Source of the DNA: Hydrogenophaga taeniospiralis CCUG 15921 | GTDB lineage: Bacteria > Pseudomonadota > Gammaproteobacteria > Burkholderiales > Burkholderiaceae_C | Direction of reading: 5' to 3' | Assembly: GCF_001592305.1 (NCBI RefSeq) | Contig: NZ_BCWR01000023.1 | Span: 1-64,000, forward strand | Length of the DNA stretch: 64,000 nucleotides | Part shown: positions 25,508-33,951 of the stretch, one piece after another | How the letters are laid out: each line of letters begins with the position of its first letter | Position numbering within the stretch: position 1 is the first letter of the stretch | The notes under the pieces: generated by a model | What the model saw: the letters and a program-made list of their open reading frames with translations, nothing else | Told to the model about the DNA's origin: nothing | Database searches by the model: none | Made by a program: the position numbers and the translations under genes

Positions 25508-27574
25508 GTGACCGCAGTGGCTCCATCCCAACCGCGGGCGCACCACCTGCTGCGCTCGCGCCGCTGGATGCTCTGGGGGGCCTTGCTGCTGCTGGTGCTG
25601 CTCTTGCTGGGCGTGCTGGTGTTCCTGGCGGCCGAGTACGAAGAGGGGCGCGACCAGGCCGCGCTGGAGGCCGATGCCGTGGCGATGGCCAGCGACATCC
25701 GCAGCGCCCTGGTGCGCAACGTGCAGACCCTGCAGTCGCTGCACAGCGTGGCGCCCACGCCCAACTCCTGGGCCGGGCCGGCGGCCGAGCTGCTGGGCCA
25801 GCACCGCGAGATCGTGCGCCTGGAGTGGCGCGACAGCGCCTACCGGCTCATCACCCACCGCGACACGCCCTACCTGCCGGATCTGTTTGGCTACCTCCAC
25901 CGGGAGCAGGCCCTGCCCGACCTGCGGCAGGCCTGCGACAGCGCGCAGCGCGTCTCGGGGCCGTCGTTTTCGCCCAGCTACTTCTGGCCCATGAGCGGTG
26001 GCCAGGGGCAGGAGCTGATGGAGATGTGCCTGCCGGTGGTGCGCACCGGCGTGCCGGCCGGCTTCCTGGTGGCCACCTACTCGCTGCCGGGCCTGCTCGC
26101 CGAACTCACCAACAAGGACCTGTTGCGAGGCCGCGGCCTGGCTTTCACCGAACCCGACGGCACCCGACTGGCCCTGCACAGCAGCGCGCCGAGCAACCGC
26201 CGCACCCTGCAGGCCAGCACCCTGCTTGATCTGCCCGGCCACACGCTCATGCTGCGGCTGGAGAGTCCGCGCCTGGGCGGCAAGGGGCCGTTCGGCCTGT
26301 TTCCCAACGTGCTGACCGCCGTCGTGGGCGTGCTTTCGCTGGCCCTGCTGGCGGTGCTGGCGCTGCTGGGGCGCGACATCCGGCGCCGCCAGCGCGCCGA
26401 GCTCGAACTGGCGCAGGCCCTGGCCTTTCGCAAGGCGATGGAGAACTCGCTGGTCACCGGGCTGCGCGCGCGCGACATGGACAGCCGCATCACCTACGTC
26501 AACCCGGCGTTCTGCCAGATGGTGGGGTTCAGCGCCGAGCAGCTCATCGGCTCGGGCCTGCCCGCGCCCTGGTGGCCGCCCGAGCTGGTGGACGAATACC
26601 AGCAGCGCCAGGCGGTGCGGCTGGCCGGCCAGGTGCTGCCGCGCGAAGGCTACGAGTCGGTGTTCCAGCGCAGCGACGGCACCCGCTTTCCGGTGCTCAT
26701 CATCGAAGCGCCGCTGATCGACGCGCAAGGCACGCAGACCGGCTTCATGAGCGCCATCCTCGACCTGAGTGAGCAGCGCCGCATCGAAGAACTCAACCGC
26801 GCCTCGCAAGAGCGCCTGCAGGCCACGGCCCGGCTGGCCACCGTGGGCGAGATGGCCTCATTGCTGAGCCACGAGCTCAACCAGCCGCTGGCGGCCATCG
26901 CCAGCTACGCCAGCGGCACGCTCAACCTGCTCGATGAACCCCTGGGCCCGGGGCAGCACCTGCCCCAGGGCGACCTCCAGCAGGCCATGCGGCGCATCAG
27001 CGAACAGGCCGAACGCGCCGGGCGCGTCATCAAGAGCGTGGCCGACTTCGTGCGCCGGCGCGAGCAGGTGCGCGAAGCCGTGGCGCCCGCCAGCCTGATC
27101 GAGGCCATCCTGCCCCTGCTCGGCCTGCAGGCCAAGAAGCAGGGCATCCGCGTGCGGACCCTCGTGGCCCCCGGCTGCCCGCCGGTGTTGTGCGACCGCA
27201 CCATGGTCGAACAGGTGCTGCTCAACCTGGCGCGCAACGGCGTGCAGGCCATGCCCAACGGCGACCCGACACCGGGCTCGGGGCTGCGCGTGCTCACCCT
27301 GGCGGTGAGCCAGTCGCGCCTGCACGCGGGCCAGGGCGCGGGCGATCCGCCGCGCAAGGGCTGGGTCGAGTTCGCCGTGACCGACCACGGGCAGGGGCTG
27401 AGCGCGGAGGTGCGCGACAAGCTCTTCACCCCCTTCTTCACCACCAAGGCCGAAGGCATGGGCCTGGGTCTTTCGCTGTGCCGCACCGTGATCGAGCAGC
27501 ACGGCGGCGCACTGACCCACGAGCCGGCGTTGCCGCGCGGCACGGTGTTCCGGTTCACCCTGCCGGCCGCCTGA
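25508..27574 (+). CDS. Membrane sensor histidine kinase with PAS domain
   Basis: Sensor kinase of 688 residues. A membrane helix (WMLWGALLLLVLLLLGVLVFL, residues about 20-40) is followed by a roughly 210-residue extracytoplasmic sensor region, a second helix (NVLTAVVGVLSLALLAVLALLG), a PAS domain (MENSLVTGLRARDMDSRITYVNPAFCQMVGFS), the HisKA helix with phospho-accepting His455 in LLSHELNQPLAAI, and an HATPase_c domain with N box NLARNGVQAM, DHGQGL and GMGLGLSLCR. The GTG at 25508 fits the protein start; an ATG at 25568 would begin inside the first helix. It precedes its FixJ-type regulator by 29 nt. The signal is unknown; domain order resembles TtrS/DctB-type sensors. Confidence 0.9.
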   Translation: MTAVAPSQPRAHHLLRSRRWMLWGALLLLVLLLLGVLVFLAAEYEEGRDQAALEADAVAMASDIRSALVRNVQTLQSLHSVAPTPNSWAGPAAELLGQHREIVRLEWRDSAYRLITHRDTPYLPDLFGYLHREQALPDLRQACDSAQRVSGPSFSPSYFWPMSGGQGQELMEMCLPVVRTGVPAGFLVATYSLPGLLAELTNKDLLRGRGLAFTEPDGTRLALHSSAPSNRRTLQASTLLDLPGHTLMLRLESPRLGGKGPFGLFPNVLTAVVGVLSLALLAVLALLGRDIRRRQRAELELAQALAFRKAMENSLVTGLRARDMDSRITYVNPAFCQMVGFSAEQLIGSGLPAPWWPPELVDEYQQRQAVRLAGQVLPREGYESVFQRSDGTRFPVLIIEAPLIDAQGTQTGFMSAILDLSEQRRIEELNRASQERLQATARLATVGEMASLLSHELNQPLAAIASYASGTLNLLDEPLGPGQHLPQGDLQQAMRRISEQAERAGRVIKSVADFVRRREQVREAVAPASLIEAILPLLGLQAKKQGIRVRTLVAPGCPPVLCDRTMVEQVLLNLARNGVQAMPNGDPTPGSGLRVLTLAVSQSRLHAGQGAGDPPRKGWVEFAVTDHGQGLSAEVRDKLFTPFFTTKAEGMGLGLSLCRTVIEQHGGALTHEPALPRGTVFRFTLPAA

Positions 27575-27603
27575 GCGCGCAAAGCCTCCACTATCATCCG
27601 CCC

Positions 27604-28233
27604 ATGACCCAGTACCCCGACGCCAAGGTCTTTCTCGTCGACGACGATGCGGGCGTGCGCGAAGCGCTGGCCTGGCTGCTGCGGACGCGGCGGCTGCTCA
27701 GCGAGGGCTTTGACAGCGCTGACGCCTTCCTGGCCGAGATCGCGGGCTGGACCGATGCGCCGGGCGATCCCTGCTGTGTGCTGCTCGATGTGCGCATGCC
27801 CGGCACCAGCGGGCTGGCGCTGTTCGAACACCTGCTGACCCTGCCCTGGCAGGCCGCGCTGCCGGTGATCTTTCTCTCGGGCCACGCCGATGTGGCCACC
27901 GCGGTCGACGCGGTCAAACGCGGCGCCTTCGATTTCTGCGAAAAGCCGTTCTCCGACAACGCCCTGGTCGACCGTGTCGAGCAGGCGCTGCACCGCTCGG
28001 CCCAGGTGCTGGCCGCACGCCGCGCCCAGCGCGAGCTGCAGCGGCGGCTGGCCGGCCTGACCGATCGCGAGCGCGACGTGATGCACCTGGTGATCGCCGG
28101 CCTGCCCAACAAGCTGGTGGCCGATCAGCTCCACATCAGCGTGCGCACGGTGGAGGTGCACCGCTCGCGTGTGTTCGACAAAATGGGCGTGAAATCGGCC
28201 GTGGAACTGGCCAATGCGCTGCGCCAGCCTTGA
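27604..28233 (+). CDS. FixJ/NarL-type response regulator
   Basis: Two-domain response regulator of 209 residues. The receiver domain has the acidic pocket VDDD (residues 13-15), phospho-acceptor Asp62 in LLDVRMPG, Ser/Thr in FLSGH and Lys in EKPF. The C-terminal LuxR-type helix-turn-helix is clear (LTDRERDVMHLVIAGLPNKLVADQLHISVRTVEVHRSRVFDKMGV). It should be activated by the histidine kinase encoded immediately upstream. Target genes are not evident; no obvious dyad was noted near its neighbours. Confidence 0.93.
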   Translation: MTQYPDAKVFLVDDDAGVREALAWLLRTRRLLSEGFDSADAFLAEIAGWTDAPGDPCCVLLDVRMPGTSGLALFEHLLTLPWQAALPVIFLSGHADVATAVDAVKRGAFDFCEKPFSDNALVDRVEQALHRSAQVLAARRAQRELQRRLAGLTDRERDVMHLVIAGLPNKLVADQLHISVRTVEVHRSRVFDKMGVKSAVELANALRQP

Positions 28234-28256
28234 GCGGCCTCGCGCCCGGCCGGCGC

Positions 28257-28403
28257 TCAGGATTTTGGTGTGCCGTCGTCGTCCGGCCCGTTGCGGGTCC
28301 GATCGGGCAGTTCACCCTTCTCGCGCCCTGAAAACATGGTCCACCACACAATGAACACCAGCAACACCAGGGCGCCCAGGGCTTCCAGCAACAACAAGGT
28401 CAT
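28257..28403 (-). CDS. Small single-pass membrane protein (48 residues)
   Basis: Short open frame convergent with the response regulator gene and head-to-head with mltA. The product MTLLLLEALGALVLLVFIVWWTMFSGREKGE... has one strong membrane helix (residues about 2-25) and a hydrophilic, charged C-terminal tail rich in Asp, Arg and Gly. Its start ATG shares the CATG with a possible ATG of mltA. No strong ribosome site is visible. It looks like a real small membrane protein because of the clean helix-plus-tail layout, but it could be a chance frame. Function unknown. Confidence 0.5.
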   Translation of the reverse strand: MTLLLLEALGALVLLVFIVWWTMFSGREKGELPDRTRNGPDDDGTPKS

Positions 28404-28425
28404 GACGGCGATCGACGGTTCGTGG

Positions 28426-29610
28426 ATGGGCCCGGTGCCGGCAGCGCCGCGGGGGCGCCGTGCCTCTGCAGCGCGGGGTTTGCGGATGGCCGCGTGGGCC
28501 CTGATTGTAGGAAGCCTGGGCGCCTGCGCCATCGACCCCTATCCCTATCCCACCCCGGCGCCGAGGGCTCCAGCGCCCCTCACCGACAACGACCCGCTGC
28601 CGCCAGCGCAGCAGCGGGGCAAGAGCCGTTGGACCCCGGTGCGCTGGGCCGAGCTGCCCGGCTGGGGCCAGGACCAACTGCACGAGGCCTGGAACGCCTG
28701 GGTGCGCGGCTGCGAGCGGCCGGTCAGCGGCCACACCGCGCTGTGCGGCGAGGTGCGCCAGCTCTCCATCGCCACGCCCGCCGAGCAGCAGGCCTGGGTC
28801 GTGCGCCGCTTCCAGCCCTACCGCGTGAGCGAGCCCGACGGCAGCCTGTCCCAGGGCCTGCTCACCGGTTATTACGAACCCATCCTGCCCGCCAGCCGCG
28901 TGCCCACCGCCACCCACCGCACGCCGCTGTACGGCCCGCCCGACGGCCTGCGCCCGGGCCAGCCCTGGTACAGCCGGCAGGAGATCGACACCCTGCCCGC
29001 GGCCCGGGCCGCGCTGCAGGGCAAGGCCATCGCCTGGCTGGCCGACCCCATTGACGCGCTGATCCTGCAGATCCAGGGCTCGGGCCGGCTCAACGTGAGC
29101 GAGCCCGACGGCAGCCAGCGCCAGGTGCGCGTGGCCTTCGCCGCGCACAACGGCCACCCCTACCAGAGCGTGGGGCGCTGGCTGCTCGACCAGCGCGCGA
29201 TCAGCGAGGCCTCGTGGGAAGCGATCAAGGCCTGGGCGGCGCGCAACCCGCAGCGCCTCAATGACATGCTCTGGAGCAACCCGCGCACCGTGTTCTTCCG
29301 CGAGGAAAAACTCTCGGAGCTGGACGCGCGCTTTGGCCCGCGCGGCGCGCAGGGCGTGCCGCTCACGCCGGGCCGCTCGATCGCGGTCGACCCGCAGAGC
29401 ATCCCCTACGGCACGCCGGTGTGGCTGGCCACGCAGGGCCCCACACTGAGCCAGCAGAAACTGGTGCTGGCGCAGGACACGGGCGGCGCTATCGTGGGCG
29501 CGGTGCGCGCCGACCTGTTCACCGGCTGGGGCGGCTGGACCGACCCGGCCTACACCACGGCCGCCGCGCTCAAGCAGCCGCTGCAGCTGTGGGTGTTGTG
29601 GCCGCGCTGA
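28426..29610 (+). CDS. mltA: Membrane-bound lytic murein transglycosylase A
   Basis: Outer-membrane lipoprotein that cleaves peptidoglycan glycan strands to 1,6-anhydromuropeptides. An Arg-rich n-region, hydrophobic AAWALIVGSLGAC segment and lipobox Cys are present. Family motifs include SQGLLTGYYEP, IQGSGRLNVSEPDG, YQSVGRWLLDQ, and the C-terminal 3D-domain block SIAVDPQSIPYGTPVWL followed by LAQDTGGAIVGAVRADLFTGWG holding the catalytic Asp. The start is uncertain: ATG at 28402, 28426 or 28486 all precede the lipobox; 28426 gives a normal Arg-rich n-region. Convergent with the EPS locus, 40 bp away. Confidence 0.92.
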   Translation: MGPVPAAPRGRRASAARGLRMAAWALIVGSLGACAIDPYPYPTPAPRAPAPLTDNDPLPPAQQRGKSRWTPVRWAELPGWGQDQLHEAWNAWVRGCERPVSGHTALCGEVRQLSIATPAEQQAWVVRRFQPYRVSEPDGSLSQGLLTGYYEPILPASRVPTATHRTPLYGPPDGLRPGQPWYSRQEIDTLPAARAALQGKAIAWLADPIDALILQIQGSGRLNVSEPDGSQRQVRVAFAAHNGHPYQSVGRWLLDQRAISEASWEAIKAWAARNPQRLNDMLWSNPRTVFFREEKLSELDARFGPRGAQGVPLTPGRSIAVDPQSIPYGTPVWLATQGPTLSQQKLVLAQDTGGAIVGAVRADLFTGWGGWTDPAYTTAAALKQPLQLWVLWPR

Positions 29611-29650
29611 GGCCGCGCGCAGCCCACCGTGTGGCGGCGGGCCCGGCTGC

Positions 29651-30460
29651 TCAGGGCGCCGGGTGCCGCATTGAGAACCATTGGCGGATCATCGAAGGCC
29701 GACCCGTTGCCTGATCCGCATCTTTGGGGGGCAGCCCAAAGCCCGGCGGTGGCAGGTTGGCCAACACCGCCGCCGGCCGCTCGGTCACCAGGCGGCTCGC
29801 TTCCCTGTCGCCCACCAGGCGACGTGCCACTTCCAGCCCCTCGGTCAGTCGCGGCAGGCGCCGGCCGGTGGAGTGCGCGTCGCTGGCCAGCAGGTGGGTG
29901 TGGCCTTCGCCAATGAAGCGCTCGCCCCAGTACCGCGCGCGCTGGCCAAAGACGCCCGTCAGCGCACCGGCCGTCACCTGCATCCAGGCACCCTGCGCGA
30001 TCAGCCGCTGGAACACCGGGTAGTGGCTCTCCACCCAGGTCAGCCGCTCCGGGTGCGTGATGATGGGTGTGTAGCCCGCCACGATCAGGTTGAACACCGA
30101 GGCCTCCAGCCGTGGCGGCGGTGTGGTGTGCGAAGGCTCCAGCAAGAAATACCGCGAGCCGTTCAGCGTCGGCACCTGCCCGCTCCGTAGCCCGTCGATC
30201 AGGCCCGGCACCAGGTGCACGTCCGCCCCCACCACCAGTTTCAGCGCAATGCCCTGCTGGTCCAGCGCCGCCTGCAGGCGGGCGCGGGCGTGCGCGATGC
30301 CCGGGCCGTCGTTCATGTACAGGCCGGGGTAGATGTGCGGCGTGCAGGCCAGGGTGTGGATGCCGTCGGCCACGGCGATGCGCGCCATCGCCAGCGACTC
30401 GTCCAGCGTCTTCGCCCCGTCGTCGATGCCCGGCAGGATGTGGCAGTGCAGATCGATCAT
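29651..30460 (-). CDS. CpsB/YwqE-type manganese-dependent tyrosine phosphatase (PHP superfamily)
   Basis: A 269-residue PHP-family phosphatase expected to dephosphorylate the BY-kinase Wzc encoded two genes upstream, thereby tuning polymer length and export. The N-terminal metal motif is clear: IDLHCHILPGIDDGAKT (His5, His7, Asp pair), then ACTPHIYPG, ITHPERLTW and the late LASDAHSTGRR ligands. Last gene of the exopolysaccharide operon; its ATG overlaps the J-domain gene by ATGA. This PHP type is more often seen in Gram-positive capsule loci, where it partners CpsC/CpsD, but also occurs in some betaproteobacterial loci. Confidence 0.9.
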   Translation of the reverse strand: MIDLHCHILPGIDDGAKTLDESLAMARIAVADGIHTLACTPHIYPGLYMNDGPGIAHARARLQAALDQQGIALKLVVGADVHLVPGLIDGLRSGQVPTLNGSRYFLLEPSHTTPPPRLEASVFNLIVAGYTPIITHPERLTWVESHYPVFQRLIAQGAWMQVTAGALTGVFGQRARYWGERFIGEGHTHLLASDAHSTGRRLPRLTEGLEVARRLVGDREASRLVTERPAAVLANLPPPGFGLPPKDADQATGRPSMIRQWFSMRHPAP

Positions 30461-31245
30461 GGCCGCGGCGCCTCCGGCACGCGGGCCGCATCCTGCAACG
30501 GTGCGGCGTCCTCGGGCGAGGGCGTGCCTGGCTCGGGCGAGGGCGGCAACACCGGGGCTTGCACCGGTGGGGCACGGCGCACCACCAGAGCACCCTCGTT
30601 GTCCATCGGGTCGACCAGCAGGAACGCGCCCGCCATGAACACGGCACCCATGCCGGCCAGTGCCAGCCTGGCCCGAAGAGAGCGCCAGCCCGCGCGCGTT
30701 TCGTCGTGCGCGAAGGTGGGCCTGGGGCGTGCCGGTTGGGGCAGCAGGGGCTGCGGGCGCCTTGGCGCGCCCGCGATGGCCGCGGGTACATCGCCGGCCG
30801 GGGTGTGCCACGCAAGGGCGTGCTGCGCCCGCTTCTCCGGCGAGGAGAGGCGGTCGTTGGCCAGGTTGACCCTCGTGGCGGCGTCGGCAGGCCAGCCTTC
30901 GCCCGCGGCGTCGAAGTCCGGGTGCGTCAGGCGGATCATCAGCCGGTAGTGCTCGCGCAATTGCGCCGGCTCGAAGCCCGGGTGCAGGCCCAGCAGGGTC
31001 AAGGGGTCCGAGCCCGGGCGCAGCATCACCGTGCGCACGAAAAAGCGCGCCGCACGGCGCAGCGCCGGCGCGTTCGCGGGTTCGGCGGGCAAGCCCTCCA
31101 CCGGGCGCCCGGCGGCGATCTGCATCACGCTGCCGATGTGCTCGAACAGCGCGCGCGGCTCGCGCAGCACCACCCGGTAGCGCCCGGGCGAACGCTCAAA
31201 GTCCAGCAGCGCGGTCGGCAGGCGGCTCCGGTCGATCGGGGTCAT
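30457..31245 (-). CDS. Membrane-anchored J-domain (DnaJ-like) protein of the EPS locus
   Basis: Protein of 262 residues with a DnaJ-like segment (about residues 82-142): LLGLHPGFEPAQLREHYRLMIRLTHPDFD has the invariant HPD tripeptide at 108-110. It has one membrane helix at about 194-212 (LALAGMGAVFMAGAFLLVD) and a Pro-rich tail. The J domain precedes the helix, so it is probably cytoplasmic and could recruit DnaK to the export machinery. It lies between the Wzc kinase gene (across a 261-bp repeat-filled gap) and the CpsB phosphatase gene, overlapping the latter by ATGA. No functional study of such a component is known to me; the role is inference. Confidence 0.75.
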   Translation of the reverse strand: MTPIDRSRLPTALLDFERSPGRYRVVLREPRALFEHIGSVMQIAAGRPVEGLPAEPANAPALRRAARFFVRTVMLRPGSDPLTLLGLHPGFEPAQLREHYRLMIRLTHPDFDAAGEGWPADAATRVNLANDRLSSPEKRAQHALAWHTPAGDVPAAIAGAPRRPQPLLPQPARPRPTFAHDETRAGWRSLRARLALAGMGAVFMAGAFLLVDPMDNEGALVVRRAPPVQAPVLPPSPEPGTPSPEDAAPLQDAARVPEAPRP

Positions 31246-31277
31246 GCGGATCGTGCGAAGGGCGGCGGGCGTGTTTC

Positions 31278-31505
31278 ATGTCAGTTATCCACGGCGCCGG
31301 AGCGCCACCCGCGACGCATGAAACAACGCCACCCAGAGGCACCGCCGGGCCGGCTTTGCCGGACGGCCAGTGCCGCCCCCCTTGAGGGGGGCTGAGGACC
31401 GCGGCTCCAAGCCTGCCTGCGCAGGCTTGGACGGGACGAAGAGGCATCGGCTCCGACGATGCCGCGGCCTGCAAGGCACGCGAAGCGGCGCGGGGGGTGT
31501 TTCAT
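31278..31505. repeat. GC-rich dispersed repeat, type I copy (long form)
   Basis: Occupies the 261-bp gap between the J-domain and wzc genes. Shares its two halves with 9045-9186, but about 90 bases (31391-31478) are added in the middle, including a perfect 9-bp inverted repeat at 31407-31430 (CCAAGCCTG ... CAGGCTTGG) that could form a hairpin in the operon transcript. Confidence 0.8.
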
Positions 31506-31506
31506 C

Positions 31507-33936
31507 CTAGGCGCCCGACGGGTCCAGTGTGGGCTCGATCCGGGTGCCGCTCGGCAGCGGAACGGGCGGCTTGTTCGGGCTGGGCGCCGGGGCCGGCCGG
31601 GCGGCGCGGGGTGGTGTGTAGCCGTCGCCGTAGCCATAGCCGTAGTAGGCCGCGTAGGCGTAGTCGCTGGTGTGCTCGTTGCGAGCGTGAGTGAGCACCA
31701 TGCCCATGGGGACCAGGCCCGCGTTGCGCAGGCGGCGCAGCGCGTCCCGGATGCTGTCCTTGCGCGTGCCGCCGGCCTTCACGGAAAACACGATGTGCTG
31801 GATCTGGTTGCCCAGCACGATGGCGTCGGCGATGCCCAGCAGCGGCGGCCCGTCGATCACGATCTGCTGGTAGCCCATGGCCTGAGCCTTCTCCAGCAGC
31901 AGGCCCAGCCGGGGGCCCATCAGCAGTTCCACCGGGTCGGGTGGCACCGGGCCTGCGGTGATCACGCCCAGGTTGGCGACGGTGGTTTCCTGGATCAGCG
32001 CGTCGCTGCTGCGGTCCCCGCTCAGCAGGTTGGACAGGCCGCGCTCGTTGGACACCTGAAGCATCTGGTGCACCCAGCCCTTGCGCATGTCGGCGTCGAT
32101 CAACAGGACCTTCTGGCCCAGCTGGGCGAAGTTGATGGCCAGCGCGAGCGCCGTGGTGGTCTTGCCCTCGCCCTTGCCGCAGCTCGTCACCATGAAGCGC
32201 TGGGGTGCGCCGTCGGCCGTGCTGAACTGGAGTGCCGTGCGCATGGAGCGGTAGGCCTCGGCAAAGGTGCTGCGCGGATCGTGGTGCGCCAGCAGGGCCA
32301 CGGGTCCCTTGTGGCCCCTGTCGGGCCGGGTGAACGGGATCAGGCCCAGCAGGGGCAGGTGGTACTGGGTTTCGATCTCGTTGGCGTGTTTCACGGAATC
32401 GTCCAGCTGCTCGCGCAGCAAGGCCGCCAGCATGCCCAGGAACAGGCCCAGCATCACGCCCAGACCGATGTTGACCTTCAGGTTGGGCTTGGCCGGGAAC
32501 AGCGGCACCGTGGCCTCGTCCACGATGCTCACGTTGTTGGTGGTGATGCCCGCCGTCACGCTCACCTGTTTCAGGCGCTGTAGCAGGCTGTCGTACACCT
32601 GCCGGTTGGTGTCCAGCTCGCGGCTCAGCAGGTTCATGTCCACACTGCGGTCCTGCACGGTGAGCACCTCGCTGCGGCTGCTGGCCACCTTGGCCCGGAG
32701 CTCGTCCTCTGCCTTGCGGGCGGACAGGTACTGCCCCTGGATGCTGGCCAGGATGTTGTTCACCTCGGTCTTGATGCGCCCCTCCAGCTCGGCGATCTGG
32801 GCCCGCGCCTGCACCATGGCGGGGTAGTCGGGTTTGTAGATGGCCAGGTCCCGGGCGTATTCGGCCTCCAGCCGGGCGCGTTGCTCCTTGTAGGCGCGGA
32901 TGGCCTCGTTGACCACCGCCTGGGGCGCGCTCTCGGGGTTGAGCTTCACCTGGTTGTACAGCGTCTCGGCCTTGATGCGGTCCTGCTCCGCCTTGGCCAG
33001 TGCAGCGGAAAAGTCCACGAAGGTCTGGGTGGCCGCGCTGCCTTTTTCGCCCAGGTTCAGGATCTCGTTTTTCTTCGCGTAGTTGTTGATGACGCGCTCG
33101 CTCTCTTCCAGCTTGGCCTTGGTCTGGCGGATCTGCTCCTCCAGAAACTGTCGGGCGTAGATCGACGATTCCACCTTGCGCTCGATGTTGCTGGCGATGA
33201 AGGTCTTGGCCAGGGTGTTGGCGATGCCGGCGGCCAGTTCCGGGTCGGGGTTGAGCACCCGGAGTTCGACCAGGCGCGAGTTGCGGATGGGCTCCACGGA
33301 GATCGCGTGTTCGAACTGCGCCACGGTGCCCGACCGGCTGAGCGTGCGGCGGTCCGCCTGCGATGGGGTGAACAGTGTGCGCAGGTTGCCCATCAACTTC
33401 CGGGCCAGGCCCCAGGCCTTGTCGACCGGTTCGTTGCCGGTCGGCGCCGCCGCGTCGTTCGCGTCGGTGTCGGCGGCCTCGTCGGGCGGCGGGGCGGATG
33501 CGCCGGGCTTGTACAGGCCCATTTCGTCGATCACCCGCTCGGCCAGGCTGCGGCTCTTGAGCAGTTCGATCTGCGTGCGCAGCTGCAGCTGGTCGGATGC
33601 CGTGCCCCCCTCTTCCACCTCGACCTCGGTGTTGAAGCCCACCACCTTTTGCGCCGCGCGGTCGATCTGCAGCAGGACCGTGCTCTGGTACTGCGGCGTG
33701 ATGCGCAGCGTGTACACCCCGGCCGCCAGGGTGCACAGGAGGGTGATGCCCACGATGGTCCATTTGTGTTTGGTCAGCGTGCGCCAGATGGCTTTGAGGT
33801 CGATCCGGTCCTCCGCCAGGGCCCGGGGTTCGCCCCGGGCCAGCATCTGCGTGGACAGGGTGCCTTCCCCTTGCAGGGCCAGTGCGCCCCTGGGGCCGGG
33901 AACGGCGGGCAATGGGTGTTGGTCAGTGGTAGCCAT
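31507..33936 (-). CDS. wzc: Polysaccharide co-polymerase / BY-kinase (Wzc-like)
   Basis: Inner-membrane tyrosine autokinase of 809 residues that controls chain length and export with Wza. N-terminal Wzz domain with first helix at about residues 59-77 (WTIVGITLLCTLAAGVYTL), long periplasmic coiled-coil region (about 120-430), second helix (IGLGVMLGLFLGMLAALL), then a cytoplasmic kinase with Walker A SCGKGEGKTTT, Walker A' VLLIDADMRKG and Walker B IVIDGPP. A C-terminal tyrosine cluster YAYAAYYGYGYGDGY is the expected autophosphorylation site. It follows wza by 15 nt. Confidence 0.94.
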   Translation of the reverse strand: MATTDQHPLPAVPGPRGALALQGEGTLSTQMLARGEPRALAEDRIDLKAIWRTLTKHKWTIVGITLLCTLAAGVYTLRITPQYQSTVLLQIDRAAQKVVGFNTEVEVEEGGTASDQLQLRTQIELLKSRSLAERVIDEMGLYKPGASAPPPDEAADTDANDAAAPTGNEPVDKAWGLARKLMGNLRTLFTPSQADRRTLSRSGTVAQFEHAISVEPIRNSRLVELRVLNPDPELAAGIANTLAKTFIASNIERKVESSIYARQFLEEQIRQTKAKLEESERVINNYAKKNEILNLGEKGSAATQTFVDFSAALAKAEQDRIKAETLYNQVKLNPESAPQAVVNEAIRAYKEQRARLEAEYARDLAIYKPDYPAMVQARAQIAELEGRIKTEVNNILASIQGQYLSARKAEDELRAKVASSRSEVLTVQDRSVDMNLLSRELDTNRQVYDSLLQRLKQVSVTAGITTNNVSIVDEATVPLFPAKPNLKVNIGLGVMLGLFLGMLAALLREQLDDSVKHANEIETQYHLPLLGLIPFTRPDRGHKGPVALLAHHDPRSTFAEAYRSMRTALQFSTADGAPQRFMVTSCGKGEGKTTTALALAINFAQLGQKVLLIDADMRKGWVHQMLQVSNERGLSNLLSGDRSSDALIQETTVANLGVITAGPVPPDPVELLMGPRLGLLLEKAQAMGYQQIVIDGPPLLGIADAIVLGNQIQHIVFSVKAGGTRKDSIRDALRRLRNAGLVPMGMVLTHARNEHTSDYAYAAYYGYGYGDGYTPPRAARPAPAPSPNKPPVPLPSGTRIEPTLDPSGA

Positions 33937-33951
33937 GGGGTTGAAGCCGCG

